Position numbers and translations under genes: made by a program. Positions 16,366-23,852 of a stretch of 52,973 nucleotides of DNA are shown here, piece by piece. The DNA lies in the NCBI GenBank assembly GCA_050246595.1, contig JBFWVT010000035.1, forward strand, positions 1-52,973, written 5' to 3'. The number at the start of each line of letters is the position of its first letter. Within the stretch, counting starts at the first letter, position 1. The DNA is from DATARH01 sp050246595 (GTDB lineage: Bacteria > Pseudomonadota > Alphaproteobacteria > ATCC43930 > CGMCC-115725). The notes beneath the pieces were generated by a model. That model saw only the letters and a program-made list of their open reading frames with translations. It was not told the origin of the DNA and searched no databases.

Positions 16366-17118
16366 ATGCTGTTCAGAAACCTGCGCGACGAGATTGACGC
16401 AACGCTTGCCCGCGATCCGGCAGCCCGCTCGCGGCTTGAGGTCGTGCTCTGCTATCCGGGGTTTCAGGCATTGCTGTTCTATCGGGTCGCGCACTGGTTC
16501 TGGCTGCGCGGCTGGCGCCTCGCCGGGCGGTTTGTCTCGCATCTCGGCCGCGTCGCCACCGGGATCGAGATCCATCCCGGCGCGCGCATCGGCAAGCGGC
16601 TGTTCATCGATCATGGCATGGGGGTCGTGATCGGCGAAACCACCGAGATCGGCGACGACTGCACGCTGTACCAGGACGTAACCCTGGGCGGCACCTCGCT
16701 CGAACGCGGTCAGAAGCGGCATCCGACCCTCGGCAACGATGTCATCGTCAGCGCCGGCGCGCAGGTGCTGGGGCCGTTCCGGGTCGGCGACGGCGCGCGT
16801 ATCGGCGCCCAGGCGGTCGTGCTCAAGGAGGTCCCCGATGGCGCAACGATGGTCGGCATTCCGGCGCGGCCGGTCGGGCGCGAACCCGGGCGCGACGCAC
16901 CGCATCCGCCGGAGCCGATTTTCGCCCCCTATGGCTTCACCGGCGAGATCCCGGACCCGATCGCGCGGGCGCTAAACGCCCTGCTCGACGAGGTCACGAG
17001 CCTGCGCACCCGCGTCGGCGAGCTGGAGCGCGAGCGCGAGAGAAGCGACGGGCGGCGCGGCGCGGCGCAGGCGGGGGAGGCCGATCCGGTGCGGCGGCGG
17101 GTCGGGGCGCAGCCGTGA
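16366..17118 (+). CDS. cysE: Serine O-acetyltransferase
   Basis: CysE makes O-acetylserine, the acceptor for sulfide in cysteine synthesis. The 250-residue protein has LCYPGFQALLFYRVAHWFW in the N-terminal helical domain, then a left-handed beta helix with IHPGARIGKRLFIDHGMG, VVIGETTEIGDDC, YQDVTLGG and the KRHPTLG loop. The C-terminus adds an Arg/Glu-rich coiled tail. A GTG three codons earlier is an alternative start. Only 38 bases separate it from iscR, so cysteine supply and Fe-S assembly may be co-transcribed. Confidence 0.93.
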   Translation: MLFRNLRDEIDATLARDPAARSRLEVVLCYPGFQALLFYRVAHWFWLRGWRLAGRFVSHLGRVATGIEIHPGARIGKRLFIDHGMGVVIGETTEIGDDCTLYQDVTLGGTSLERGQKRHPTLGNDVIVSAGAQVLGPFRVGDGARIGAQAVVLKEVPDGATMVGIPARPVGREPGRDAPHPPEPIFAPYGFTGEIPDPIARALNALLDEVTSLRTRVGELERERERSDGRRGAAQAGEADPVRRRVGAQP

Positions 17119-17156
17119 ACGCGGAGGGGTGAACACCGGGAGATGGGTACGGGGCG

Positions 17157-17621
17157 ATGAAGCTCGGCACCAGGGCGCGCTACGCGGTGATGGCGATGGT
17201 CGATCTTGCCCGGTACGGCGAGGATGGGCCGGTCCCGCTCGCCGAGATCGCCCGGCGGCAGGAGATTTCCCTTGCCTATCTCGAACAGCTTTTCGCCAGG
17301 CTGCGGCGCAGCGGTCTGGTCAGGAGCGTGCGCGGTCCGCATGGCGGGTATCTGCTCGCGCACGACCGGAACGAGACCCGCATTTCCGACATCATCCTCG
17401 CGGTTGACGAGCCGATCGAGGCGGTGCGCTGCAAACCCGGCGAGGCGGTCGGCTGCCGCGGCGACCGCAGCCGATGTCTGACGCATGATTTATGGGAGGA
17501 GCTGGGCCGCCAGATCCATCTTTATCTCAGCTCGGTGTCGCTCGGCGATGTCTGCGAGCGGCGGGTGCTTGGCACCAGCTTCGCGCCGCGGCGGCGCGGC
17601 GGCGCGGCCCCAGCGGAATGA
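17157..17621 (+). CDS. iscR: Rrf2-family Fe-S-responsive regulator IscR
   Basis: A 154-residue winged-helix regulator. MKLGTRARYAVMAMVDLA is the Rrf2/IscR start and EISLAYLEQLFARLRRSGLV the recognition region, followed by GPHGGYLL. Three cysteines and a histidine (CKPGEAVGC, CRGDRSRCLTH) are placed to bind a [2Fe-2S] cluster as in IscR, so it probably represses the desulfurase genes when Fe-S supply is adequate. Confidence 0.93.
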   Translation: MKLGTRARYAVMAMVDLARYGEDGPVPLAEIARRQEISLAYLEQLFARLRRSGLVRSVRGPHGGYLLAHDRNETRISDIILAVDEPIEAVRCKPGEAVGCRGDRSRCLTHDLWEELGRQIHLYLSSVSLGDVCERRVLGTSFAPRRRGGAAPAE

Positions 17622-17632
17622 ATCGGGGCGCG

Positions 17633-17698
17633 ATGAAAATCCAGCCCGAGACACCATATCGCCGTGTTGATCTTCCCTCTGTTCCGCTGAACCGATGA
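17633..17698 (+). CDS. 21-codon leader ORF overlapping the desulfurase start
   Basis: ATG at 17633 opens a 21-residue frame (MKIQPETPYRRVDLPSVPLNR without one residue beyond) whose TGA overlaps the ATG of the next gene as ATGA. GGGGCG lies a few bases upstream. It may be a translation-coupling leader peptide for the first desulfurase. There is no other evidence that it is translated. Confidence 0.35.
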   Translation: MKIQPETPYRRVDLPSVPLNR

Positions 17699-18810
17699 CC
17701 CGGCGCGAGACCTATCTCGACTGGAACGCGACGGCGCCGCTGCGGCCCGAGGCCGGGGCGGCGGTGGCCGCGGCACTGGCGCAAGGGGGGAATCCTTCCT
17801 CGGTGCATCGCCGGGGCCGCGCCGCGCGGCAGCGGATAGAACGGGCGCGCGAGACGGTGGCGGCTCTGGTCAATGCGGCGCCCGACGGCGTGGTCTTTGT
17901 CAGCGGCGGCACCGAAGCCAATCACCTGGCGCTGCTCGGCAGCGGGAGAGCGCGCGTCCTCGTGTCCGCCGTCGAGCACAATTCGGTGCTGCAAGCCGTC
18001 CCTGACGCCGAGCGTATCCCGGTCGATCCGAACGGGATCGTCGATCTCGACGCTCTCGACGCGATGCTGCGGTCCGACAAGCGGCCGGCGCTGGTCTCGG
18101 TCATGCTGGCCAACAACGAGACCGGGGTTATGCAACCGGCCGCACGCATCGCCGATATCGCGCACGCGCACGGCGCGTTGTTTCACTGCGACGCGGTGCA
18201 GGCAGCGGGAAAACTGCCGCTCGACCCCGCCATGATCGGCGCCGATCTGATTAGCCTGTCAGCGCACAAGTTCGGCGGTCCGCCGGGGATCGGCGCGCTG
18301 ATTGTCATCGGTAATGCGGAGCCGACTGCGCTGCTCCGCGGTGGTGGGCAGGAGCGCGGCCGGCGCGCCGGCACCGAGAACCTGCCCGGTATCGCCGGTT
18401 TCGCCGCCGCCGCCGAGGCCGCGCTCGCCGGGCTGGCCGATTACAAAAGGGTGCGCCGGTTGCGCGACGCTCTCGAAGCGGCGGCGCTGTCGGCGGTGCC
18501 GGAAGCGCTGGTGATCGGCGGGACCGCGCCGCGGCTGCCGAACACGAGCGCGCTCACGCTGCCCGGCATTGCCGCCGAGACCCAGGTCATCGCACTCGAT
18601 CTCAACGGCGTGATGGTCAGCGCCGGCGCGGCCTGCTCGTCGGGCAAGGTGGGGCCGAGCCATGTGCTGCAAGCGATGGGTCTGCCGCCCGGTATCGCCG
18701 GCGCGACGATCCGGATCAGCCTCGGCTGGACCACGACCGAGGCCGGTATCGACCATTTTCTCGAAATCTGGACCGCGCTTACCCGCCGCGCGACCCCCAG
18801 AGCCGCATGA
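17695..18810 (+). CDS. Cysteine desulfurase, NifS-like (first of two)
   Basis: A 371-residue PLP enzyme that would release sulfur from cysteine as a persulfide. It begins with YLDWNATAPLRPEA, has VSGGTEANHLAL and VEHNSVL for PLP contacts, SAHKFGGPPGIGAL with the Schiff-base lysine, and GAACSSGKVGPSHVL with the catalytic Cys. It resembles the NifS-like paralogue often found beside iscS in alphaproteobacteria. It overlaps the second desulfurase by ATGA. Confidence 0.93.
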   Translation: MTRRETYLDWNATAPLRPEAGAAVAAALAQGGNPSSVHRRGRAARQRIERARETVAALVNAAPDGVVFVSGGTEANHLALLGSGRARVLVSAVEHNSVLQAVPDAERIPVDPNGIVDLDALDAMLRSDKRPALVSVMLANNETGVMQPAARIADIAHAHGALFHCDAVQAAGKLPLDPAMIGADLISLSAHKFGGPPGIGALIVIGNAEPTALLRGGGQERGRRAGTENLPGIAGFAAAAEAALAGLADYKRVRRLRDALEAAALSAVPEALVIGGTAPRLPNTSALTLPGIAAETQVIALDLNGVMVSAGAACSSGKVGPSHVLQAMGLPPGIAGATIRISLGWTTTEAGIDHFLEIWTALTRRATPRAA

Positions 18811-20078
18811 GCAGCCGCATGAACGACATCATCAACCCTGCCGCCGTGTCCGCCGCTATCCCGAGCGAGCGCGCGAACCGGCGGCCGGTCTATCTCGACA
18901 ACCAATCGACGACACCGCTCGACCCGCGCGTGCTCGACGCGATGATGCCGTACTTCACCGAAGAGTTCGGCAATCCGCACAGCGAGAGCCACGTCTACGG
19001 CAAGGCGGCCGGTGCGGCGGTCGAGCGCGCGCGCGACGATGTCGCCCGGCTGATCGGCGCCGACCCGCGCGAGATCGTCTTCACCTCGGGCGCGACCGAG
19101 GCCAACAATCTGGCGCTGAAGGGGGTCGCGCATTTCGCGCGCGCCCATCCGCAGACCGGACGCCGGCCCCGAGATCGTATTGTCGCCCTAGCGACCGAGC
19201 ATAAATGCGTGCTCGAAAGCGCCGCCGCGCTCGAACGCGAGGGGTTCGCGGTCGTCTCCGTTCCCGTCGGACCGAACGGTCTGGTGTCGCTCGACCGGCT
19301 CGCCGACGCGCTCGACGAGCGCACGCTGATCCTGTCGGTGATGGCGGCGCACAATGAGATCGGCGTCGTCCAGCCGCTCGCCGAGATCGGCGCGCTGTGC
19401 CGTTCGCATGGCGTCCTGTTCCACACCGACGCGGCGCAGGCCTTCGGAAAAATTCCGCTCGATGTCGAGGCGATGAAGATCGATCTGATGTCGATCTCGG
19501 GCCACAAGGTCTACGGCCCGAAAGGGGTCGGCGCGCTGTACATAAGGCGCCGCCCGCGCGTGCGCCTGCTGCCGCTGTTCGACGGCGGCGGGCAGGAGCG
19601 CGGGTTGCGTTCCGGCACCTTGCCGACCCCGCTCTGCGTCGGTTTGGGACGCGCCGCCGCGATCGCGCGCGATGAGATGGATGCCGAGGCGGTTCGGCTG
19701 CGCGGCCTTCGCGACAGATTGCAGGCCAGCCTGACGCGCCGGGTCGCGGGGTTGCGGGTCAACGGCGACACGGCGCAGCGGCTGCCGGGCAATCTGAACC
19801 TGTCCTTCCCCGGTCTGACCGCGCCCGAGCTGATCGCCGCCTGCCCGACGGTGGCGATGTCTACCGGCTCGGCCTGTACCTCCGCCTCGGTCGAGCCGTC
19901 CTATGTGCTGCGTGCGCTCGGCCTGTCGGACGCGCTGGCGAACGCCTCGATCCGCCTCGGTCTCGGACGCTTCACAACCGAGGACGATGTCGATTTCACG
20001 GCCGACGCGCTGGCCGCCGCCGCTTCCCGTCTCCATGCTGAGCATGGGGTGACGCAGGCTGAAACGGTTCCTACATAA
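18807..20078 (+). CDS. iscS: Cysteine desulfurase IscS (second of two)
   Basis: A 423-residue PLP-dependent desulfurase, the main sulfur donor of the ISC pathway. PVYLDNQSTTPLDPRVLDAM, FTSGATEANNLALKG and SISGHKVYGPKGVGALY with the PLP lysine are canonical; STGSACTSASVEPSYVLRAL carries the catalytic Cys in the long flexible loop typical of IscS. An N-terminal extension of about 25 residues precedes the fold. Its usual partner, the scaffold IscU, is not encoded next to it. Confidence 0.93.
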   Translation: MSSRMNDIINPAAVSAAIPSERANRRPVYLDNQSTTPLDPRVLDAMMPYFTEEFGNPHSESHVYGKAAGAAVERARDDVARLIGADPREIVFTSGATEANNLALKGVAHFARAHPQTGRRPRDRIVALATEHKCVLESAAALEREGFAVVSVPVGPNGLVSLDRLADALDERTLILSVMAAHNEIGVVQPLAEIGALCRSHGVLFHTDAAQAFGKIPLDVEAMKIDLMSISGHKVYGPKGVGALYIRRRPRVRLLPLFDGGGQERGLRSGTLPTPLCVGLGRAAAIARDEMDAEAVRLRGLRDRLQASLTRRVAGLRVNGDTAQRLPGNLNLSFPGLTAPELIAACPTVAMSTGSACTSASVEPSYVLRALGLSDALANASIRLGLGRFTTEDDVDFTADALAAAASRLHAEHGVTQAETVPT

Positions 20079-20123
20079 ACCGGCAGCGATATCATTACGC
20101 GAGCGAACGGGAGAACAGCTCCA

Positions 20124-20468
20124 ATGGCGATGGCGCGAAGACAGGCTCTGTCGGTGACCGACGCGGCGGCCGAGCGCATCCAGGCCCTGCTCGCCAGGCG
20201 CGGCAAGCCGTCGGCCGGCGTGCGTATCGGCGTGCGGTCGCGCGGCTGCTCCGGGCTCAGCTACACGCTCGAATACGCCGACGAGAAGGGCAAATTCGAC
20301 GAAATCGTCGAGGACAAGGGCGTCACGGTGCTGGTTGATCCGAAAGCCGTCATGTTCATCCTCGGCACCGAGATGGATTACGTCGAGGAAAAGCTGCAAT
20401 CCGGGTTTGTCTTCCGCAATCCGAACGAAAAAGGCCGGTGCGGCTGCGGAGAAAGCTTCCACGTTTAG
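20124..20468 (+). CDS. iscA: A-type Fe-S carrier protein IscA
   Basis: A 114-residue HesB/IscA protein that carries or delivers Fe-S clusters. The three conserved cysteines are present in RSRGCSGLSY and GRCGCGESF, and the length is normal. GGGAGAA lies ten bases before the ATG at 20124; an ATG two codons later is possible. It follows iscS where iscU would be expected. Confidence 0.93.
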   Translation: MAMARRQALSVTDAAAERIQALLARRGKPSAGVRIGVRSRGCSGLSYTLEYADEKGKFDEIVEDKGVTVLVDPKAVMFILGTEMDYVEEKLQSGFVFRNPNEKGRCGCGESFHV

Positions 20469-20497
20469 GCGTTGACACGAGCGAAAGGGTCTTCCCC

Positions 20498-20609
20498 GTG
20501 GCCGGGCGTGACCCGGCCACCCACGTCTGAATTCTCCTGATCTCGCTTCAAAGACGTGGATGCCCACGGGTTTACGTCCGTGGGCTGAAGACCCACGGAT
20601 CAAGTCCGG
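20498..20609. repeat. Hairpin plus dispersed palindromic repeat in the iscA / hscA-like gap
   Basis: A perfect stem GTGGCCGGG (20498-20506) / CCCGGCCAC (20512-20520) with a five-base loop lies 30 bases after iscA and could terminate or stabilise that transcript. A second palindromic stretch follows with CCCACGG pairing CCGTGGG, and then CGGATCAAGTCCGG at 20596-20609, a motif repeated at 24963, 36532 and 43101. Confidence 0.65.
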
Positions 20610-20635
20610 CCAGGGGCGCTGCAAGGATTGGATAC

Positions 20636-21085
20636 GTGAAACTGTTTCAAATCGAGGAGCCGGACGGCTTGCCTTCCGATCCGGATGCGCCGGGCATCGC
20701 GATCGGCATTCACGTCGGCGGCGCGCAGGCCGAGGTGGCGGTCGCGGTCGGCGGCAACCCGACGATGCTGCGCGACCGCGAGGGGTTCGAGAGCGACCTG
20801 CCGACCCCGCCGCTCAACGACCCGCCCGAGGCGTGGCAGTCCCTGTTCGAGGGAGCGCGGCTGCGCGCCGAGCGTGCCCTGGCGCGGCCGGTCACGCACA
20901 CCGTGCTGGCGGTGCCGTCAAACCTGCAACCGGAGGCCGTCGAGCGTCTCGTTGGCGCTGCCGAGGCCGCCGGTCTCGACGTGCTGCGCGTCATCGGGCA
21001 GGACGATATTCCGCCCGGCGAGGCGCCGGCGCTGGCGGCTTCGGTGCTGGCCGAGGAGCTCGCGCCGCGTCCGGCGGTGGGTTAG
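20636..21085 (+). CDS. HscA-derived mini protein (reduced Hsp70 nucleotide-binding domain)
   Basis: A 149-residue protein occupying the hscA position between iscA and fdx. MKLFQIEEPDG matches the characteristic HscA N-terminus (LLQISEPG type). GIHVGGAQAEVAV stands where HscA has GIDLGTTNSLVA, so the phosphate-binding signature is destroyed. HTVLAVPSNLQPEAVERLV and AGLDVLRVIG match the VVITVPAYF...AGLxVLRLLNEP block, but the EPTAAA motif, the rest of the ATPase domain and the whole substrate-binding domain are missing. It starts at a GTG and has no internal stop. It cannot be an ATP-driven chaperone; it may be a decaying relic or a repurposed adaptor. Confidence 0.7.
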   Translation: MKLFQIEEPDGLPSDPDAPGIAIGIHVGGAQAEVAVAVGGNPTMLRDREGFESDLPTPPLNDPPEAWQSLFEGARLRAERALARPVTHTVLAVPSNLQPEAVERLVGAAEAAGLDVLRVIGQDDIPPGEAPALAASVLAEELAPRPAVG

Positions 21086-21217
21086 GGACGCTACGGCGAG
21101 GGCGCTTCAGGACTGCCGGCGGGACGCTGGCGGTCCCGAGGGGTTGCTCCGGGGCGGCGCAGCGGGCCAGTTTCAAACCGAGGCAGCACCTGTCGCAATG
21201 ACAGGGGCGGGATTGGC

Positions 21218-21245
21218 ATTGCGAGGCGCAACGCGCCAAAGCAAT
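21218..21245. repeat. Short palindromic intergenic repeat before fdx
   Basis: ATTGC, then GGCGC, a short loop, GCGCC and GCAAT form nested inverted arms. The 190-base gap between the hscA-like gene and fdx otherwise holds no recognisable gene; it is consistent with remnants of a deleted hscB/hscA segment overwritten by repeats. Confidence 0.5.
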
Positions 21246-21275
21246 CTCGATGGACTGTAGGCGGATTTCTACCTC

Positions 21276-21608
21276 ATGCCGAAAATGACCTTTATCGAGC
21301 GCGACGGGACGCATCGCGAGGTGGACGCGCCGCTCGGTCTGTCGGTGCTCGAAATCGCGCACAAGAACAAGATCGATATCGAGGGTGCCTGCGAGGGTTC
21401 GCTCGCCTGCTCGACCTGTCACGTGATCGTCGATCCGGAATGGTACGAACTGCTGAAGGAGGCCAGCGAGGACGAGGAGGACATGCTCGATCTCGCCTTC
21501 GGCCTGACCGCGACCTCGCGTCTCGGCTGCCAGATCATCATCACCGAGGAACTCGACGGTCTCGTCGTCAAGCTGCCGGCGAGCACGCGCAACCTGCTGC
21601 TCGGCTGA
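21276..21608 (+). CDS. fdx: [2Fe-2S] ferredoxin of the ISC system
   Basis: A 110-residue adrenodoxin-type ferredoxin supplying electrons for Fe-S assembly. CEGSLACSTCHVIV gives three cluster cysteines with the C-x5-C-x2-C spacing of this class, and the fourth is in RLGCQI. DEEDMLDLAFGL is the acidic partner-binding helix. Its presence supports a working ISC route despite the missing scaffold. Confidence 0.93.
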   Translation: MPKMTFIERDGTHREVDAPLGLSVLEIAHKNKIDIEGACEGSLACSTCHVIVDPEWYELLKEASEDEEDMLDLAFGLTATSRLGCQIIITEELDGLVVKLPASTRNLLLG

Positions 21609-21611
21609 GCC

Positions 21612-22295
21612 ATGACCGGCGACCTGTTCCACCGCCTCGTCGCAGCCGCGGGCGGCGGGTGGCAAGCCTACACAAGGCATGAATTCGTGCTGCGCCTCGC
21701 GCGCGGCGATCTGCCCGAGGCCGCGTTCCGCCGCTATCTGGTGCAGGACTATCTGTTTCTGCTGCATTTCGCGCGCGCCTGGGGGCTGGCCGTCTACAAA
21801 TCCGACACGCTGGCCGAGATGCGCCGCGCGCAGTCGCTGGTGGCTGCGACGCTCGATGTCGAGATCGGTCTGCACATCGAGTATTGCCGCCGCTGGGGTC
21901 TGTCGGAGACAGCGCTGCAAACCGAACCCGAGGCGCTGGAGACCGTCGCCTATACCCGCTTTGTGCTCGACCGCGGTCTTGCCGGCGACCGTCTCGATCT
22001 CGAAGTCGCGCTGGCGCCGTGCGTCATCGGCTATGCCGAGATCGCGCGCGAGCGCATCGCCGACCCGGCGACAAAGCGCGACGGCAACCCGTATCGCGAC
22101 TGGCTCGATATGTATGCCGGCGCCGAATATCAGGCCCTGGCCGGCGAGGCTGAAGCGGCGCTCGACGAACAATTCGCCCGGCGCGGCGGCGAAGGCCGTT
22201 TTCCGACACTGGCGGCGTCCTTCGCGACCGCCGCCCGGCTCGAAGCCGGTTTCTGGCAAATGGGCCTCGCCGCCGCCGGGAATCGCGGACCCTGA
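21612..22295 (+). CDS. tenA: TenA family aminopyrimidine hydrolase
   Basis: A 227-residue all-helical TenA protein. TenA enzymes hydrolyse thiamin degradation products such as aminopyrimidines to salvage the pyrimidine. FRRYLVQDYLFLLHFARAWG near residue 40 and CVIGYAEIA near residue 135 are typical, as is DMYAGAEYQ with its acidic residue. It starts three bases after fdx and is two bases from mnmA, so the three are probably one transcript. Confidence 0.82.
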   Translation: MTGDLFHRLVAAAGGGWQAYTRHEFVLRLARGDLPEAAFRRYLVQDYLFLLHFARAWGLAVYKSDTLAEMRRAQSLVAATLDVEIGLHIEYCRRWGLSETALQTEPEALETVAYTRFVLDRGLAGDRLDLEVALAPCVIGYAEIARERIADPATKRDGNPYRDWLDMYAGAEYQALAGEAEAALDEQFARRGGEGRFPTLAASFATAARLEAGFWQMGLAAAGNRGP

Positions 22296-22297
22296 GC

Positions 22298-23500
22298 ATG
22301 CCGGACATGAAGATCGCGGCGCCGCTTGCCGATATCGATCTGCCCGGCAATCCCGCCGATCACCGCATTGTCGTGGCGATGTCGGGCGGCGTCGATTCGT
22401 CGGTTGTCGCGGCGCTGCTGGCGCGGGCCGGGTTTGATGTCGTTGGCGTCACATTGCAGCTTTACGATCACGGCGCGGCGGCCGGCCGCAAGGGAGCGTG
22501 CTGCGCCGGGCAGGATGTGCGCGACGCCGCGCATGTTGCCGCGCGTCTCGGCATCCCGCATTACGTGCTCGATTATGAAGCCCGGTTTCGCGCGGCGGTC
22601 ATCGAGGATTTCGCCGAGAGCTACCGGCGCGGCGAGACGCCGATCCCGTGCATCCGCTGCAACGAGCGCATCAAGTTTCGCGACCTGTTGGCGACCGCGC
22701 GCGATCTCGGCGCCGCCGCGCTGGCGACCGGGCATTATGTCCGCCGGGTGCGCGGTCCGGACGGGCCGGAACTGCACCGCGCCCGCGACACCGCGCGCGA
22801 CCAGAGCTACTTTCTGTATCGCACGACCCGCGCCGAACTCGATTTTCTGCGCTTTCCGCTCGGCGGTCTCGCAAAGGATGCGACGCGGGTGCTGGCGCGC
22901 GAGTTCGGTCTGCCGGTCGCGGACAAGCCCGACAGCCAGGATATCTGCTTTGTGCCGCAGGGGTCCTATGCCGATATCGTCACGCGCCTGCGTCCGGAGG
23001 CCGGCGAACCCGGCGACATTGTCGACGAGCACGGTCGGGTTCTCGGCCGCCACCGCGGGATCGCCCATTTCACGGTCGGCCAGCGCAAAAGCCTCGGCAT
23101 CGCCGTCTCAGGGCCGTTTTCCGGGCCGCTTTACGTGCTGCGGCTTGACCCCGAGACGCGCCGCGTCGTTGTCGGCCCGAGAGACGCTCTGGGGCGGATG
23201 CGCGTTCCGCTGGCCGAGATGAACTGGCTTGGAACGCCGCCGGTCGCGGGCGCCGCGATCCGCGCCGGTGTGAAATTGCGCTCGGCGCAGCCGCCGGTCG
23301 CGGCGACATTGCTGGCCGGCGACGGCGACGACGCCGAGCTTATGCTCGACGCTCCGGCCGGTGCGGTCGCGCCGGGTCAGGCGGCGGTTCTCTATGATGG
23401 CGACCGGGTGCTCGGCGGCGGCTGGATCCGCCGTCCCGAGGCTTCATCGCATAGGCAAGGGCCGGTTGCGGCGGAAGCGCTCCCGAGCGGGCGCGCTTGA
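22298..23500 (+). CDS. mnmA: tRNA-specific 2-thiouridylase MnmA
   Basis: MnmA thiolates U34 of tRNA-Lys, -Glu and -Gln using sulfur that originates from IscS, which fits its place beside the desulfurases. The 400-residue protein has the PP-loop VVAMSGGVDSSVVAALL, the catalytic cysteines in PCIRCNERIKF and DSQDICFVPQGSYADI, and LATGHYVRR and TVGQRKSLGI. A basic Pro/Ala tail follows the beta-barrel domain. Confidence 0.95.
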   Translation: MPDMKIAAPLADIDLPGNPADHRIVVAMSGGVDSSVVAALLARAGFDVVGVTLQLYDHGAAAGRKGACCAGQDVRDAAHVAARLGIPHYVLDYEARFRAAVIEDFAESYRRGETPIPCIRCNERIKFRDLLATARDLGAAALATGHYVRRVRGPDGPELHRARDTARDQSYFLYRTTRAELDFLRFPLGGLAKDATRVLAREFGLPVADKPDSQDICFVPQGSYADIVTRLRPEAGEPGDIVDEHGRVLGRHRGIAHFTVGQRKSLGIAVSGPFSGPLYVLRLDPETRRVVVGPRDALGRMRVPLAEMNWLGTPPVAGAAIRAGVKLRSAQPPVAATLLAGDGDDAELMLDAPAGAVAPGQAAVLYDGDRVLGGGWIRRPEASSHRQGPVAAEALPSGRA

Positions 23501-23581
23501 CCGCGCGCGGGCCATCTCCTATATGCGGTCCCTCGCGGACCCGACCGCCGATGGCGGGTCGAGGATCGTGCAAATCCTTGC

Positions 23582-23658
23582 GGCGGGGTAGCTCAGCTGG
23601 TTAGAGCAGGGGAATCATAATCCCAAGGTCGGGGGTTCAAGTCCCTCTCCCGCTACCA
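23582..23658 (+). tRNA. tRNA-Met (CAU anticodon), elongator type
   Basis: A 77-base cloverleaf with acceptor GGCGGGG/TCCCGCT, D arm GCTC/GAGC, anticodon loop ATCATAA (CAT at 23616-23618), T arm GGGGG/CCCTC with loop TTCAAGT, and an encoded CCA. G1 pairs with U72 as a wobble, so it is not an initiator tRNA, which would have an unpaired C1-A72. The top of the anticodon stem has a G27-A43 mismatch. Confidence 0.95.
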
Positions 23659-23675
23659 ACGATATCAAGGACTTA

Positions 23676-23714
23676 GGCTGCAAAACCCGCTTTCGGGCGG
23701 ATTTTGCAGCCTTT
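23676..23714 (+). terminator. Rho-independent terminator after tRNA-Met
   Basis: GGCTGCAAAA at 23676 pairs with TTTTGCAGCC ending at 23711, with an inner CCGC/GGGCGG stem and a TTTC loop, followed by TTT. It lies 17 bases after the tRNA. Confidence 0.75.
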
Positions 23715-23852
23715 CGGGCTACCGCCCTTACCTGTTTCGCGTCCAACCCGTGCGCAATATCCAGTCACTACTCCAGGCTGCCTGCATATTCCTGGTTGCA
23801 GGCCGGCTCGCCAGCCGATTCTGAAACCGCCTCCAAGCAGGATTATCGTCTC

